DNA of 64,000 bases from Pyronema omphalodes. Its lineage: Eukaryota > Ascomycota > Pezizomycetes > Pezizales > Pyronemataceae. Of the stretch, positions 12,067 through 24,759 are shown piece after piece. Each line of letters opens with the position of its first letter. Within the stretch, counting starts at the first letter, position 1. Under the pieces are notes generated by a model. It was given only the letters and a program-made list of their open reading frames with translations, made no database searches and was not told the origin of the DNA. The stretch lies in assembly GCA_024516155.1 (NCBI GenBank), contig JAJJXM010000002.1, forward strand, positions 1,612,001-1,676,000, in the 5' to 3' direction. The translations under genes and the position numbers were made by a program.

Positions 12067-13606
12067 CAGAAGCCACAACACCCCCGGGAATACAGCACAG
12101 CAGTAGTATCCTGGTGTAGATCCACAGGACCACAGATACCTACCTATATTCGTGAACGGAATGAAATGGCAATATTGCTTGTTTATGGACCCTGAGGAAC
12201 ATCTTAGCCTTCTGGGTTATCAGCTTCTTATCGGAGAAACACATACAGGGCGAATTTGAAATACTTTATCACTGGGTTTCTCTGGAAATAAGACACGATC
12301 TTTGGGATAATAGTTGTCTGTTACAAACTTGAATTTTGTATTTTGGATTGAAATTTTACGCTGACAAGGTAAGTGCGATACTAAGTTAGATTCAGTACGA
12401 TATTGTGAGCGGGTAATAGAGGGTTTCGAGAACTTTGTATTGGATCAAGGCTGAATAGTCGTTTTGTTTGAGGGTTTGTTGTTTGGTGTATTGTAAGTCA
12501 AAGGTTCTTTAAGGCAGATAGGCTTTGGAGTTCATCTGTTTTTTTTTATCCATTGATATATCAACTACGGTCTACCAATATGGGACCAAGGTGGAATTAT
12601 ATCTCTTCCAGAATTTCTGTGATACTCGAGATATCTTGACGGTGATGGTCATCGTCATGAACCAATAGACCAAGACGATACTCAACGTCGCTGCGATCGA
12701 AATGGGAAGTGTGGATCTCCTGAACAGATTCCTTGTCGCCAGACTTGTGGTATGTTATATTACAACAAACCTGGAGTTATGAGTAATGGCAATAAACCCT
12801 TTACCATTTCGAGAATTCCATTCGGAATAATGGTCAGCGACTGAGTCAAGCCGTCGGGAAATATTGTTATGAGAGATTTATGAAAATAAGGTTAAGAATG
12901 AAAATTGGATATTACTGGAAGTAGGTATGTACGAAGTAGTGATATCCGCAGCCATTATAGCCCACGGTGCCATATGACAAAGGGGAACCTCCACGCCCGC
13001 AGGATATTTTCCTCGGCTGCAAGCTCATGGAACTGCGCGGGAAGAAAGAAAATGTTGATTATGGTGTTGATAAAAGAAAGTCGTGAGTTACGAGAAAAGA
13101 CGGCTGTTTTGGGGGGCAGGGTGATTTCAGTCCGGGTGGATTCCGCGACGGCAGGAGCTGTAGTTAATTATCCGAGCATTTGATACCAATGAGGCTTTCT
13201 GATTAGCGCCTTACCTCTCCAACAATGTTAGGTTTCTGCAAGCAACATCTTACAAACATCACGAATACGTGAAAGTTTTAGTCATAACTTTGCTAGATGG
13301 ATAAAAAAAAACGCAACAGTCAGTCCGACAACTGAGTATGACTGTACCTGGGTGTGAGGTATTTAGACACCCCGTGACCTGACACCCCTCAGCCTAAACG
13401 CGTCTCAACAACGCGTTCCTGCGGTACGTATGTAGGCCATCCCGTGAGCCACCATGCGTCATCGGCTCGGAAATCGGGATCGCGACTTAGCCCCGAAAGC
13501 TTAAATTTAGCTCATCAACCAATACGTAGCTTCAAAGTACCCCACATACATATCCAACGAGGTTCTATCATCAACGGTTCCTATAACTACAAACGCGTTT
13601 GCCACG

Positions 13607-14919
13607 ATGTTTTCCCGGACAGCAAGAACCACCTTACGAACGTTCCCGCATATTCCTCAGCCGCTGCTTAGACCGAGTCATACTACTACGCGAAATGCGC
13701 ATATTCGTTTCAACCTCCCGCAGCAGCAAACTAACTATCAGCGGTTTAATAATCGAAGACCTTTCTCGCAACTATGGGGGAATCCGAACTTTAAGTACGC
13801 TTTTCCATATACTTGATTGTCGGTACTTGATGCACAAATAGGTCCTAACAACTGGTAGGAAGGTAGTAGGTGTCGGCGCCGCGGGTGCTGTAACTTTCTA
13901 TGTCTACAACCTCGAAACAGTCCCCGTTAGTGGTCGGCGGAGATTCAACGTAGTCGGTGTCGAGAGTGAAATGCAGTTGTCGCAGCAGATGTATGAAGAG
14001 ACAATTAGACAGTTCCAGGACCGGATATTACCAGCCAATCATCCGACGACTCGGCGAGTGAGGAAGGTTCTGGAGAGGTTGATTCCAAGCAGTGGGCTTC
14101 AGGATCTGGACTGGGAGGTTCATGTTATTGCGGATAATAGTATCAAGAATGCTTTTGTTATTCCAGGGTATGTTCTGTGTACTCGTTCTATGACCTCACC
14201 GCTACTTGCCCCATATATCCGCTTTATTGCCTGATCAATGAGAAACATGGAATAATAAACCTAATTGATTTGTAGTGGTAAGGTATTCGTATTCTCCGGT
14301 ATTCTTCCGATTTGCGGAAACGACGACGGTCTCGCCGCAGTAATGTCCCATGAAATCGCACACACAGTAGCACACCACTTCGGCGAGCGAATGAGCAGCA
14401 ACTTGCTAGTTTTCGTAGCATTGATACTCGGTGGTATTGCACTAGGGGATGTCGACAGTGTCAGCAGGGTTGGAAACATTTTGTTAGATCTTGCATATCT
14501 CCGACCAGGAAGCAGAAAGCAGGAGAGTGAAGCAGATTATATTGGGTTGATGATGATGGCTGAAGCTTGCGTAAGTTCATTCTTTAAAGACAATAGGACA
14601 AATATTAACACTTATGACAACAGTATAACCCTGATGCAGCCGTAACGCTTTGGCAGCGCATGGATGCAGCTGAGAAAGTCGCAGTGCCCCAATTCTTGTC
14701 AACTCATCCAACGGTCAGTTTTTATTTGCCAACCCGTGAAAATATTAGATTCATTCTGCTGTGTATGCTGATACTTAAAAACAGAATTCCCGTCGTATTG
14801 AAGATATTGTTAAATGGCTTCCCGAGGCACGAGAGAAGCAGCAGATTAGCCAGTGTGGTACAGAAATTCCGAGGTACGCTAATGAATTTACGAGGGTGAT
14901 GGGTGGTGGATTTTGGTAG
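13607..14919 (+). CDS. OMA1: Mitochondrial inner-membrane metallopeptidase OMA1 (peptidase family M48), five exons, 338 residues
   Basis: Exons: 13607-13794, 13859-14167, 14276-14570, 14624-14713, 14785-14919; introns 53-108 nt, GT...AG, with a CTAAC branch sequence in the first. The spliced length of 1017 nt gives 338 residues, close to yeast Oma1. Residues 1-55 are rich in Arg, Ser and Thr with almost no acidic residues, typical of a mitochondrial targeting sequence. A membrane segment follows at about 65-82 (VVGVGAAGAVTFYVY). The zinc motif HEIAH is at 191-195; a downstream ESEAD (249-253) supplies the third ligand, probably E251. A second hydrophobic stretch is at 208-223. OMA1 cleaves misfolded or stress-marked inner-membrane proteins alongside the m-AAA protease, and cleaves OPA1 in mammals. 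The C-terminus ends with RVMGGGFW. All key residues are present, so the gene appears intact. Confidence 0.93.
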
Positions 14920-17900
14920 ATTAAACCACGGTATTCCATTTCAGTGGTGTGAGGGATGATGGTTATACCAGAGTTTTGAGTATGAGGCAGTGATGTGGGA
15001 TGGGGATGATAGATTGTATGATTTATACCATGCAGGTGAATTGGAATAGACTTAATACAGAAAACCAGTGTTGTCATCGCAGACGATACGAATATAAGGA
15101 AAGGCGTAAATTGTGAAATACACAAGAACTTGCCATGTCCATTATCTTAAAAACAAAAACAAAATGTTGTAGATAGTGATAGCTGCTGGAGTGAGAAGCC
15201 ATGATTCGTATTTCGCGGACAACTCACTATCATCTTTCCGCGGATCTTTGATCCTACTTTTTGTTGCATATATGTTCCTAGGAATCCAGGGAATATCAAT
15301 ACAGTACGTTGTATCACAGCCTTCTGACTTACAAACAAAGATGTGTGTAAGTGTTTAAGACTCCTGCAACGCCAATGGTAATTGATGTCGGAAAAGATTT
15401 CAAGTATCACGTATACGATCCGTTATCCACATCTTTGCTGGTAACGTTCCCAAAAGTAATGCTATTTCATTTGTCAGCCGATTCAACGGTGATGCATCCA
15501 GATTGAAGCTACCCTGACTCTGAAAATCACCCTATAGTCTTGGGGAGATATTTCTCTCCACAGAGACAACCAGAATGACTGGGAAACCTAACATCCCGTC
15601 AGAATGCTATGCTAATGCGTCCAGCGGAGAGTAAATAGCATGGACCAGGTCATCATGGTTATTTCACCAGGATCAGTTGCCGCCTTAAATCCACATGTAA
15701 GAATATACAAACACCAGTGCCAGTGATGGCTGGAGCTAATCGTAGTCAGAGCATGTCACTCGACAGGTGAAATAGCTGGTTCCCTGATTTTTTATTTATT
15801 TATTTATTTTGCATACGCGCTTGCAACCGTAAGGTTATGGCGGGTACTACGTTTCTGAAACAATGCTGACCATCAGGAGTAACTCCGACGGTCACTGGGT
15901 GCGCACCAGAGCGGTCGATCAATTTTTTGGCAGTAGTTGCCTCTGTCTTCCCGTTCGGGTCTTTCCATCTCGTCTTTGTGTCCGTGAAGCGGGCCTGCTC
16001 CAATATCCTTCCTCCACCCTTCACCAGTTTCTGCCGCTGGAACCACTGATAATGATGACAAAACAAGGAGACCAAAGGAAAGAAGAAATCTCAAGAAAGT
16101 GCTCGCTCCCTCTCCTCGGTTCCCCATTCTCCCTCTTCCTGTTCGTCATTCCTGTGACAGAAGAGCAAATGTCATAAAAGGAAAAGCAGGACAATATACC
16201 CAGTCCTCCCTTGCTCTGTCTCATCGTGGTCCTGTCCTACTGACATTTCGCTCCGGGTTCAGGTACATCTCTAATATCTCTTGCTAATGATTTTTGATTT
16301 TTGATTTTGCAGATGCTCTTCATCCCGGGTGAGTTGATGAACCCCAATCTACCATTGAGAATCTGTGTTCCTGTGAGTATCTCTCCACTATGGGGTTACT
16401 CAGCAGTGTGTGTGCCCATTCTGCAGTTACGAGCTTCGTGTCAGAGACAATGGTGGTCATGGCTTGGAATCAATGTGCAGTGTCTAGGAACATTCTGAGT
16501 CTTAGTTGAAGGTACTGGGGCAGTTTGGGTTGGCGGGGGAGGTTAATAGGGTTGGGGGTGTATATAGGGCAGGCCAGGATCAGGCGGCATGGGGTTTCAG
16601 GGTGGTGGAGGGAGCATGTGCATGAGGGAGAGGGGTATTGTTCGAAGGGTTGGTGAGCAAGGCTGTCAAGGAATTAGTCGTGGCCTGTGGAACGCTCCGT
16701 GTATATCTTCCTCTTTGCACTTTTAGCCTTTCCGTCATTTTTCCTGTTTTCTTGGTGGACCTTTTGAATATCGCGTCTTGCTAACTATTCCAACAACTTG
16801 ATTCAAAACGAAGTTGAAAGAGTCAGGAGTTTGAAAAGCATGCTCCCACCATGCATTGTAATTATGTTGCTTCGGAATAATAGTTATCGGCTCCGTATTC
16901 CACTTGATGTGTAGTGATTATTCATGATGCAATACCGGGAATCTACAAATATCAGTTACCGGTCCCCATTTCTAAGATTTTCATAAGAGCGTGGGTGAAC
17001 TATATTCAAACATTTCACGGCGTCTTCTGGTTGATCTGGGATTGCTATTTCACCGCGCCATTGTTTTGTGTCGTCGACTTTTAATCGTATTATGCACCTG
17101 TTATCGCTCAATCTCGAGACTTCATAATCTGATGATATTTCTCCAGGCTTCCTTGAAGCCCAGGCACGATTATTATTCCGCGGCTCCATGCGGAATCCGA
17201 TGGCATACGGCTTGACCGTACATTTTGTCAGGATTGCAGCGATAGTTATTATATCTTTACGTTGTCCAGAGGCGAGATAAAGAATACAATATTGAGGAAA
17301 TGAATATTGCAAATGCGGAGTCACTATTGCCGTACCAAGTCGGTTGGAATAACATCGGTATCGAAGACCGTGGGGATGGTGGTTTCGGAGGTATTCCGGT
17401 TGTAACTTCAGCGAGCAGACTGGAAGGGTTGCTAGTACCTGAGAAGTTATTCCAAATTTTACCGCTTGAAGATAGTCCATGACTGAGAGCTGGGTTGTTT
17501 ACGGAACGGAGGAAGTGGAACATGGTGTTTGCCAGATGACGAACCTGACCGTCATGTATCACGGTCGTCGTGTGATGTGACGTCTAACCGTTATCAGCAG
17601 TGAGTGGAAGATTTCTGGCAATGCCATTACTGGTTACATGCCGCGATAATAATGTCGCAAGTGAAGACATTCGTCAGCCTCCGTGCTAGACGACGTCATG
17701 AAAACGTAATTCGTGACCGAACTATAGCATGAATCACCGACGCGTAACAGCCTGAGCGTATCCATTATGAATGTGCGAGACACATGAGAACCGCTGCAAA
17801 AGATTGCGTAATACTGTCACGTCGTCGACCTTGCTTTGATACCCAAGAGGAAAAACAATCATGAATTATGGGGACACATATACTGCACGTATTGCCTCTG

Positions 17901-18600
17901 CCCTTGGACGTCGGCAGTAGGCAACGCATGGTCCTGTACAGTATGGAAAGAAACAACGAAGTAATGACGACATACGGTAAGCCATCTGTCAAGCCGTGTA
18001 CATGACGTGTGTGTGAACGCCATCCCGGATGACGAATGTACACCTCATTGCGGACGACACATCCAAAAGGAATACGATCTGCCGGCGTCATTTCAGGGGA
18101 CAGTGGGCGAAATGTTGCTTTCTGCTGAACCGCTCTGAATATATAACAGTCTCACCACGCCCGACCTATATGAGTATCAGTCCTTCATCTCAGGTAATTG
18201 TCTGAGCCGACGTTCTCAGGCGCCCCGTAAACCTGCGGGAATAGAACATGCGATATGACGAACGTTAACTATTTCCAATTACTCCGCCATGCCTTATGCG
18301 TCATGCTTTCATTATACGAAACCTTTATTCATAGTATGTGACAGGTTAGAAAATGTTTTATCTAATCATAGACTTGGAGATTTTAATGCTGACGTTGGGC
18401 AGGAATTAGTGATTGATCTAAGGCGATTGGTGACTTGGGGCCTCCAAAGGAGACCACAGTTTCGACACAAGAGGACACGAGGTGAAGATTGAACAGCCAT
18501 GTTACCCAATGAACATTTGCCCACTGAACACAGCGATTCGAATATGAAACCTGCAAGATGGTGAAGAGGACTACCCAGTCTGTGAATAAGAGGGCCCAAG
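14920..18600. other. Intergenic region, no recognised gene
   Basis: Nothing I can identify is encoded here. One open frame of 174 codons (minus, 16956-17480) has plausible composition but matches no family I know. A 3'-end fragment of the window's LINE family lies at 15791-15846. The stretch 17540-18130 has many short CGTCA/TGACG words without clear order. Confidence 0.5.
15791..15846 (-). repeat. LINE 3'-end fragment with TTTA-repeat tail
   Basis: Read on the plus strand, a TTTA run is followed by GCATACGCGCTTGCAACCGT and AAGGTTATGGCGGG. This resembles the 3' tail of the minus-strand LINE at 51072 (CATACACGCATCCAACCGTA, then AGGTTATGGCGG). It therefore looks like a severely 5'-truncated copy in minus orientation, older than the others because of several mismatches. 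Confidence 0.65.
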
Positions 18601-18880
18601 CTGCATGGATGTGATATGTATGAAAAATACAAGTGGAAAGGAGGGTGAAAATCCTCCTATCCATGTAAGTTGTTTATTTCGGGTCCGAGGAAGAATATTA
18701 TTTCTTCTACTGAAATATACTTCCCTGTCAATGATGATCGAGCCATTGAACATTCACAGGATGAGGTACTGTGACTACCGCCTTTTATCCAAGCTAGCAA
18801 CCCAAATCGGCAGCCATTGGATTCAACAGCAGCGTCATGAGAACAAAGACAACAGGTTTTTACCTTTGCTCCAGGATGTA

Positions 18881-18998
18881 GCAATGCATTTGTACATGAA
18901 GGGCCAGAAGAATTTCGCCACAAAACCAACACTCTATGCACGTCTCATGCACAACATCCAACAAGTGCACGTTCCGACACTACAACCCACCAGCCACC
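18881..18998 (+). repeat. Diverged repeat shared with 31070-31183 (reverse complement)
   Basis: The stretch from GCAATGCATTTGTACATGAA through CAACAAGTGCACGTTCC matches the reverse complement of 31070-31183 at roughly four bases in five by eye. Both translate to a similar peptide (HLYMKGQKNFATKPTLYARL here). It precedes the LINE relic that follows and may be its 5' leader. Confidence 0.65.
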
Positions 18999-19399
18999 GA
19001 AAACACATGACCTTGGCGCCTGCTAACCGCCAACCTTTTCTCATGAATTTTCCAATTTGGAAATCCAAGAGAACCACCGCAGCCTCATGTGTGCCCCGCC
19101 CTCACCCCGGCTCTCGCATCTATTCCCCTGCAGGCACGCATTGCCTCGGCAAACATCCTCCCTTCAGCGGCATGCTCTGTGTATCTCCGCTACAAGACCC
19201 CATGGACAGCCAGAAGACCATGTCTTTGCCATACCCCGCACCAGCGCACCCGGCACCACCAACCCTTTGGCCATCCGGGGTTCCTCCGCTTCACACGCTT
19301 GCCTCTAACAAGTCTTAGGAAAGTGAAGCCCCGTTGAACAACCACTCGAGGAGGAGGGCCCCCCATACGACAAACGCCATAAACGCGGAGATACTGTGC

Positions 19400-22300
19400 T
19401 GATGGTGGTGTCCATCATCAACGCTCAGTATATCCTAAGCCTTGGTAAGAGGCTCGATGCCCTGGATCAATGCATCCCTGCTCTGGAGGCAGAAGTCATC
19501 TGTCCCCACAACATCGATAACGAGCTACGGGCTCGACTCGCTCAAGCACAGGCTGACCCTGCCCCGCCGGTCTAGCGCTCTTCTCGTCCCGCTGGGCTGT
19601 CCACCCTGCACCGCTCCGAGCCCCAGTCCACACCGCTGTACACCCCACCGTCGCCCAGGTAACCGCAGCCGACACCAGCCTTTCTGCTCCCCCACAAGCC
19701 CCCGTCGTGGTGTAGCCCACCCACCAGCCTTGTCATGCAAAAAAAGTCCAGCTACGTGCTGGCAGTCTACATGCTCCTGCCAAAGACCTCCCATCAGACA
19801 TCTGCCGTCTCATCTTTTCCCGCAACCTCACTGCCGCGGCATGCTCCCAGCCAGTCGACACGTACACAGGAGCCATCAACAACTACTGATGCTACAACAA
19901 TGCGCCCAAGTACCACCGCATTCTAAAAGTCTCCGGCAACACCAAAGGTACACTGACAGCTACCATTTCCCTAGAGTGGATGCGGAGACGCTGCTGTGAA
20001 TCGACCACAATGAGGTCATCAACACTGTCCGCGGAGTGGACCGTGGCCTTAGTGTTGTTCGGGAGCTGGACCAGTTGCGCGCCCTCAAGTTTCATTGCTC
20101 ACTTCTGTCGCGGTTTCTGTGTGAGGGATGCAAGGAGTTCAGAAGCTCTAGGTCAGGATTCCAGCGAATACTGAGCACGTTGGGGTGCTCCCTAACATTC
20201 ATTAGTGAGGAAACTTAGATGATATTTGCGAACACTTCCTACGTGGTGCTACACAAAGCTCATTCACCGTGATCTTTGTCCGCAGCTAAACTTCTGCCCA
20301 CCCCTTGTTGTCCAAGGGTGTGCTCTTGGGTAGCCGTCCCCATCGCGTGCAGCTCTGCGTCTTCGAGAGACCCGATAGCCAGTGCGCCAGGCGGCTCAAG
20401 TAGAAACTCATTTAGCAGAGATGCCCTGCCCCTCCAGGTGCCTGAAGTGGAGACACATTCAGGAGACATGCCCTGCCCCAGATGTTTTACCTTCTGTGCC
20501 CTCAACAACCACACTGCTGAATACCCTGCCTGCTTGTTTGCCGGCTCCTGCAAGCCCATGGGCTGTGTGTGCTAGCACTATCTTCCGGTACCTGACTGTG
20601 CTAACTCCGGAGAAGAACGTTTTCTGAGTGATCATGTGTGCTGCGACCGCAGCATTGACATTGGCGCTACCCACTTTGCCCACTCGTCCAGCCTGGACCC
20701 CTCTACCAATGATGATTCTGTCACAATGGGAGCCCCCGCTTCCTCTCTCTCATCCTCCTCATGCCCCTCCCCCCAGTCTCAGGACCCCGCTACCTCAACA
20801 GCTTTGGTCGGTGCCAATGCCTTCGCTGACCTGATCGAGACCAACAGTGAAGTCGCTCCTTCGCGGGCGTCGCCTGATACCGTTGCGCCCCCAGAACCTG
20901 AATTATGAGTGATATTCCAGTTCTGCATCTCGCCTCTGGTAAGAGCAGTGAGGTCCTTATGGCAATTATGGAGAGTGGGAGGGAGCTAGGGAACGATGAT
21001 GTACTATGGCAGGGACCACCTGCATACCAGGGATGGCGATACCCGGCCTACATTATCGGGTGGGACGGTAGTGTCCTCGCGGTGATCTGAAAGCATTGCG
21101 TTTTGAATCTGCCATCTCAAGAACACCTGTCAGCGGCCGAAGATGGGGATGTACAGATGTGACCTGGGATGTGCAGGGGGCACCGCCAAATGTGCATCGT
21201 CAACGTTCACTATGCTCTTCGTCACTGAGACGCGTCGACACATGGCAGGAGCCTAGACTGGAACAATGTCATCAATCCGGGAATGGTACTGCCTGGGTCA
21301 TTAGATGCCCACAGCCAGCGGTGAAACCCCCAGTGCGAAGCATCCCTCTACCATGCTCTCCTGGAGTCCCTGATCGACTTTTACGGGCATCAGTATGTCG
21401 GTCATCGTTTAAGACTCACCAGCAGACAGGTTAGCTGAGGTACACTCTTACCGACCTTGTGCTCACCACCATGCAGTTTGCAATGGTGGTGCGGGCCTCC
21501 AGGCCCGATGCGGCGGAGGCTAGCGCAACATCCGACCATCTCTCGCTGTGTTGGGGAGTGCCCACGATTGTTGTTGCGAAGGATTGCCAGACACCTTCCA
21601 AGGGGTGGGCAGTACAGGAGGTTTGGGAAGATCAGAACGGAGCAGTCACGGCGGTGTTAGATTGGCAACATCAAAGTGAAGGCAGACCGCTTCTGACAGG
21701 CCTCAGTTCGAAGGAAGCGGTCGCAGAGAAGGTAGTCTGGATTAGGGAAGAGCTGCGGGTGTGTTGGAAGCTTGTGCGCAGGAGATCAGGCTGACCCCTC
21801 GTCCAAAGCGGTGGTAGTGCAGTGAGATCAAGAACGCCCGCACGTCATGTGGACACACTCGGACGGCTGTCATGGGGGGTCATGCTTCAATACAGGAAGA
21901 GCACTGTTTGCGGAATATAAAACACTTGTCGCAGCGGCAAAACAAACGCAGTTGTTGGGCAGACTTTCTATCTACAACCAACGCAGACGCTGTGTGGACT
22001 GCGCTGCGCATACCCGAATCGTACACGGTAATAGTTGTGGGGCCGCTCAAGAATGAGTCCAACAAGAGAGCAGAAGAAAATCACGACAAACGTTGCATGC
22101 TCACTGCAGTCTCCTTGCCCTCACCCGACCCTTCCACTGGTTCCACCCTCTCAACAGTCCCCCTTGGGACCTTGCGGCGGTCCATTTCACCGGCAACTAT
22201 TGCCTCTGCCCTAGCTCAGCAGACCAACAAAAAAGCGACCGGCACGGATTCCCTCGCCGTCCCTATTGCCAAAGCCTTGTTGTCTTGGGATCCCGATCGT

Positions 22301-24662
22301 CTGGTCGTAGTAGTCCAACACTGGTTGAGCCTAAGCTATAACATCTGCAATTGGCAGGTTCCAGGGGAGTGTGTTTACAGAAGCCATGGAAACCCAACTT
22401 CACGTCCACAAAGAACCTTTGCATCATCTCTCTGCTCAGGTGCTTGGGCAAGCTGGCAGAGAAGGTAGAGGTGTTGCGCCTTGCGAATACGGTGGGACGT
22501 ACGGGCATGCTTCATGTAAGGCAGTACAGTAGAGTGACTGGGTGGTCCATCGCGGACGCGGCGGCAGTTTTGATTGGTGCAGTGGAACCTGCATGGCAGG
22601 ATAAACTGTTGCTGGGTGCTTGGCTGATAGATGTCAAAGGACCGTTCCCAACAATGCAAAGCATCTGTCTGTCAAAGAAGTTGCAAAGAGAGGCCGTTGA
22701 TGAGGACCTGGTTAGCCGGGTCTCCAGCTTTGGGGAAGGGCGGAGAGTGGACAATTTCATCGCTCGACATTCAGGTGGGCCCATTGACTAAGACACAGGA
22801 CTGACGTACGGTTCCCCGTCGTCTCCCATTCTTTGCTTGGTGTACATTGCTAATGGACCAAGGTTCGCACGAGGGGAAGTCCAGGGTCCAATAGGACTTT
22901 CTTTCATCGATGACAAAACCTGGGAGGTGACGGGGACGTCAGTGACTGGCGTCACTGCCAAGCTTGACAGGTACGCAGCGCTATGCCGGTTGTTGGGTGT
23001 AGCAGACACTGATGTGTTTGAGTGGGCAAAGGGACAACCTATCCTGTCTGCCCAATGTCACTCTCCCCAGAACCCGGAGTCCCTTACGGTGACGGTGTTG
23101 ACGCATTGCATACGCTATTCCGACACCGCCATCCGCTAGTTCGGGTACTGGTTTGCTGCAAAGCCCACCTTCAACCAACCCCGCCAGCAATGGCTCTCCC
23201 ACGCCGCTGAGCAGTACGCACACATTGCGCGTCAGTGTCGCACATACGGGCTCCCAGCAGGCAGCACTGGGAAGCTCCAACAATCGGGGTCCATTCTGTT
23301 GCCAACCACGGCATTGACATTCACGCCACTTGTCTTCCCCCCTCCCATGAGGCCGGGGCCCACTGCCGCCTCCAGCTAGTCTTGCATAAGCAGGCGCGGG
23401 GCATCACAGATTGCTCCCTTGCCACCCCCCCCGGGTTTCCTCTCTGCGGCGAGCACAACCTGCTGTGCTAAATCCCATCTGCGCAGTCCAGAATCTGCTT
23501 TCGAGGACTGCATCTAGCTTGTCCATCCTCCCCCGGTTTCCACCGGCCGTCACCACCAGCAGCGACTACTCGTGTTATAACTAAGCACGCCGCTAGTAAA
23601 TCTGGTTTCCCCAGAGTTGAAGTGGTCTTTCCTCCTCCGCCCTCACCGCTCCGGTGCACGATCAGCATTACATCCTGAAATGAGACAGCAGAATTCCGTC
23701 GCAGGTGCAGAAGTCTCGGTTCCGCGTGTGCGTGGACCCATAGGTCACGCAAGGACGATGTCACTCGGTCTTGCCTCGTTTGATATGTCCGTGATGTTCC
23801 CATCCCCTCCTGCTTCTGCTTGGACAAAGACACAGACGTCTGCAATCCGGAGCCCCAAGCTATTTTGATGGCCCTCTATTACTATCGGGATACTAATCAC
23901 TACTCGGTAGTTTGTCCCCTCCCGCTGCTCACGACTTTCTCGGATACTCAGGTGGCTTTACAACAGTGGATGACCGATGCCGCCAGCCCCGCCAGATCCT
24001 CCAGTGCCTGAAAACAACCGACATTGCCAGACTCTGAGCCTTCCACAGAATTGAGGTTAGGCTCCGGGGGGTACCAGGACACAGTGACATTTTGCAATAT
24101 GAGGGTGCACACACAGCAGAGAAACTTGGGACACATCATCAGTTCCTCTCCGCTCCCCTTGCCGGTTGCTGACATTCAATCTGCACTGCTTCCCCTTGAG
24201 CGTCACTAGCAGACCTTAACCGTGATGCGAAGGAGCTCCCAAAGGAAATTGCAAAAGAATGGGTGCAGCAATGTTCCGCCCCGAGCACGTGCTACCGACC
24301 TCGGGAGTAGTGGGGGATCCGCGACGCGCTAGAAACTGCCCCAAGACGTTGCAGAGTGGTGTTTTCTCAAGTGGCATCTGGCAATGCGCTGATTGGCAAA
24401 TGCCTGCTTCCCACCCAGGAGCGGGACTCCAATCACCAGTGGTGGTGTACTTACAGAGAACGCCAGATGCGAGGCCACCTGTTGAGCGCCTGTGGCTGAT
24501 GGCAGCGTCAGTGCGAAGTAATCATGCATGGAGTGGCATGGATAACAGGGGATAAGCGGCGACCGCAGGGGAGGCTTGAGGCGGTTCAAAGTTTTATGGA
24601 TGATTGGCTTACCGCACCGAGTACGCAGTTGCTGGCGGCCACAGAGGTGTGCAGGCGTTTTC
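19400..24662 (+). pseudogene. Heavily decayed LINE (non-LTR retrotransposon), ORF1 plus ORF2 traces
   Basis: Short open pieces in all three plus frames line up in the order of an RNase H-bearing fungal LINE. Zinc-knuckle-like cysteines appear near 20460-20570 (CPRCFTFCALNNHTAEYPAC). The lead-in to reverse transcriptase follows at 21870-22330, with KKATGTDSLAVPIAKALL resembling the conserved 'KAPG.D' block. The fingers/palm part lies at 22350-22790 (LGKLAEKVE). The catalytic FIDD is at about 22890-22920 (GLSFIDDKTWEV). RNase H-type GVPGHSDILQYEGA lies near 24065-24110. Many stops and frameshifts separate these pieces, so the element is dead. An A-rich tail follows at 24664. Confidence 0.75.
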
Positions 24663-24663
24663 T

Positions 24664-24752
24664 TCGAAATCCATAAAATGAACAAAATGAATGAAATAAA
24701 TATAATAAATATCATAAAGAATAGAAAGAAAATAAAATAAATGAAATGAATG
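24664..24752 (+). repeat. A-rich degenerate tail of the LINE relic
   Basis: About 90 bases of AATGAA/AATAAA-like units lie just downstream of the last recognisable LINE coding. This fits a LINE 3' tail made of short A-rich repeats. Confidence 0.6.
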
Positions 24753-24759
24753 ACCCAAG

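Larger units (their letters stand above)
10424..13606. other. Intergenic region with simple repeats
   Basis: No gene recognised. The first 700 bases after the stop at 10421 are strongly T-rich (10560-10810), as expected of a fungal 3' region. Simple repeats include six AAGTTG units (10932-10967), GATATT runs near 11136-11155, and three copies of CAGAACAT (12043-12066). A 40-bp sequence occurs twice (11590-11629 and 11858-11897). The promoter of the OMA1 gene should lie in the last few hundred bases. Confidence 0.6.

Noticed and set aside
16956..17480. Minus-strand frame of 174 codons
   Set aside because: Plausible polar composition, but no family recognised, several competing frames overlap it, and no splice partner is visible.
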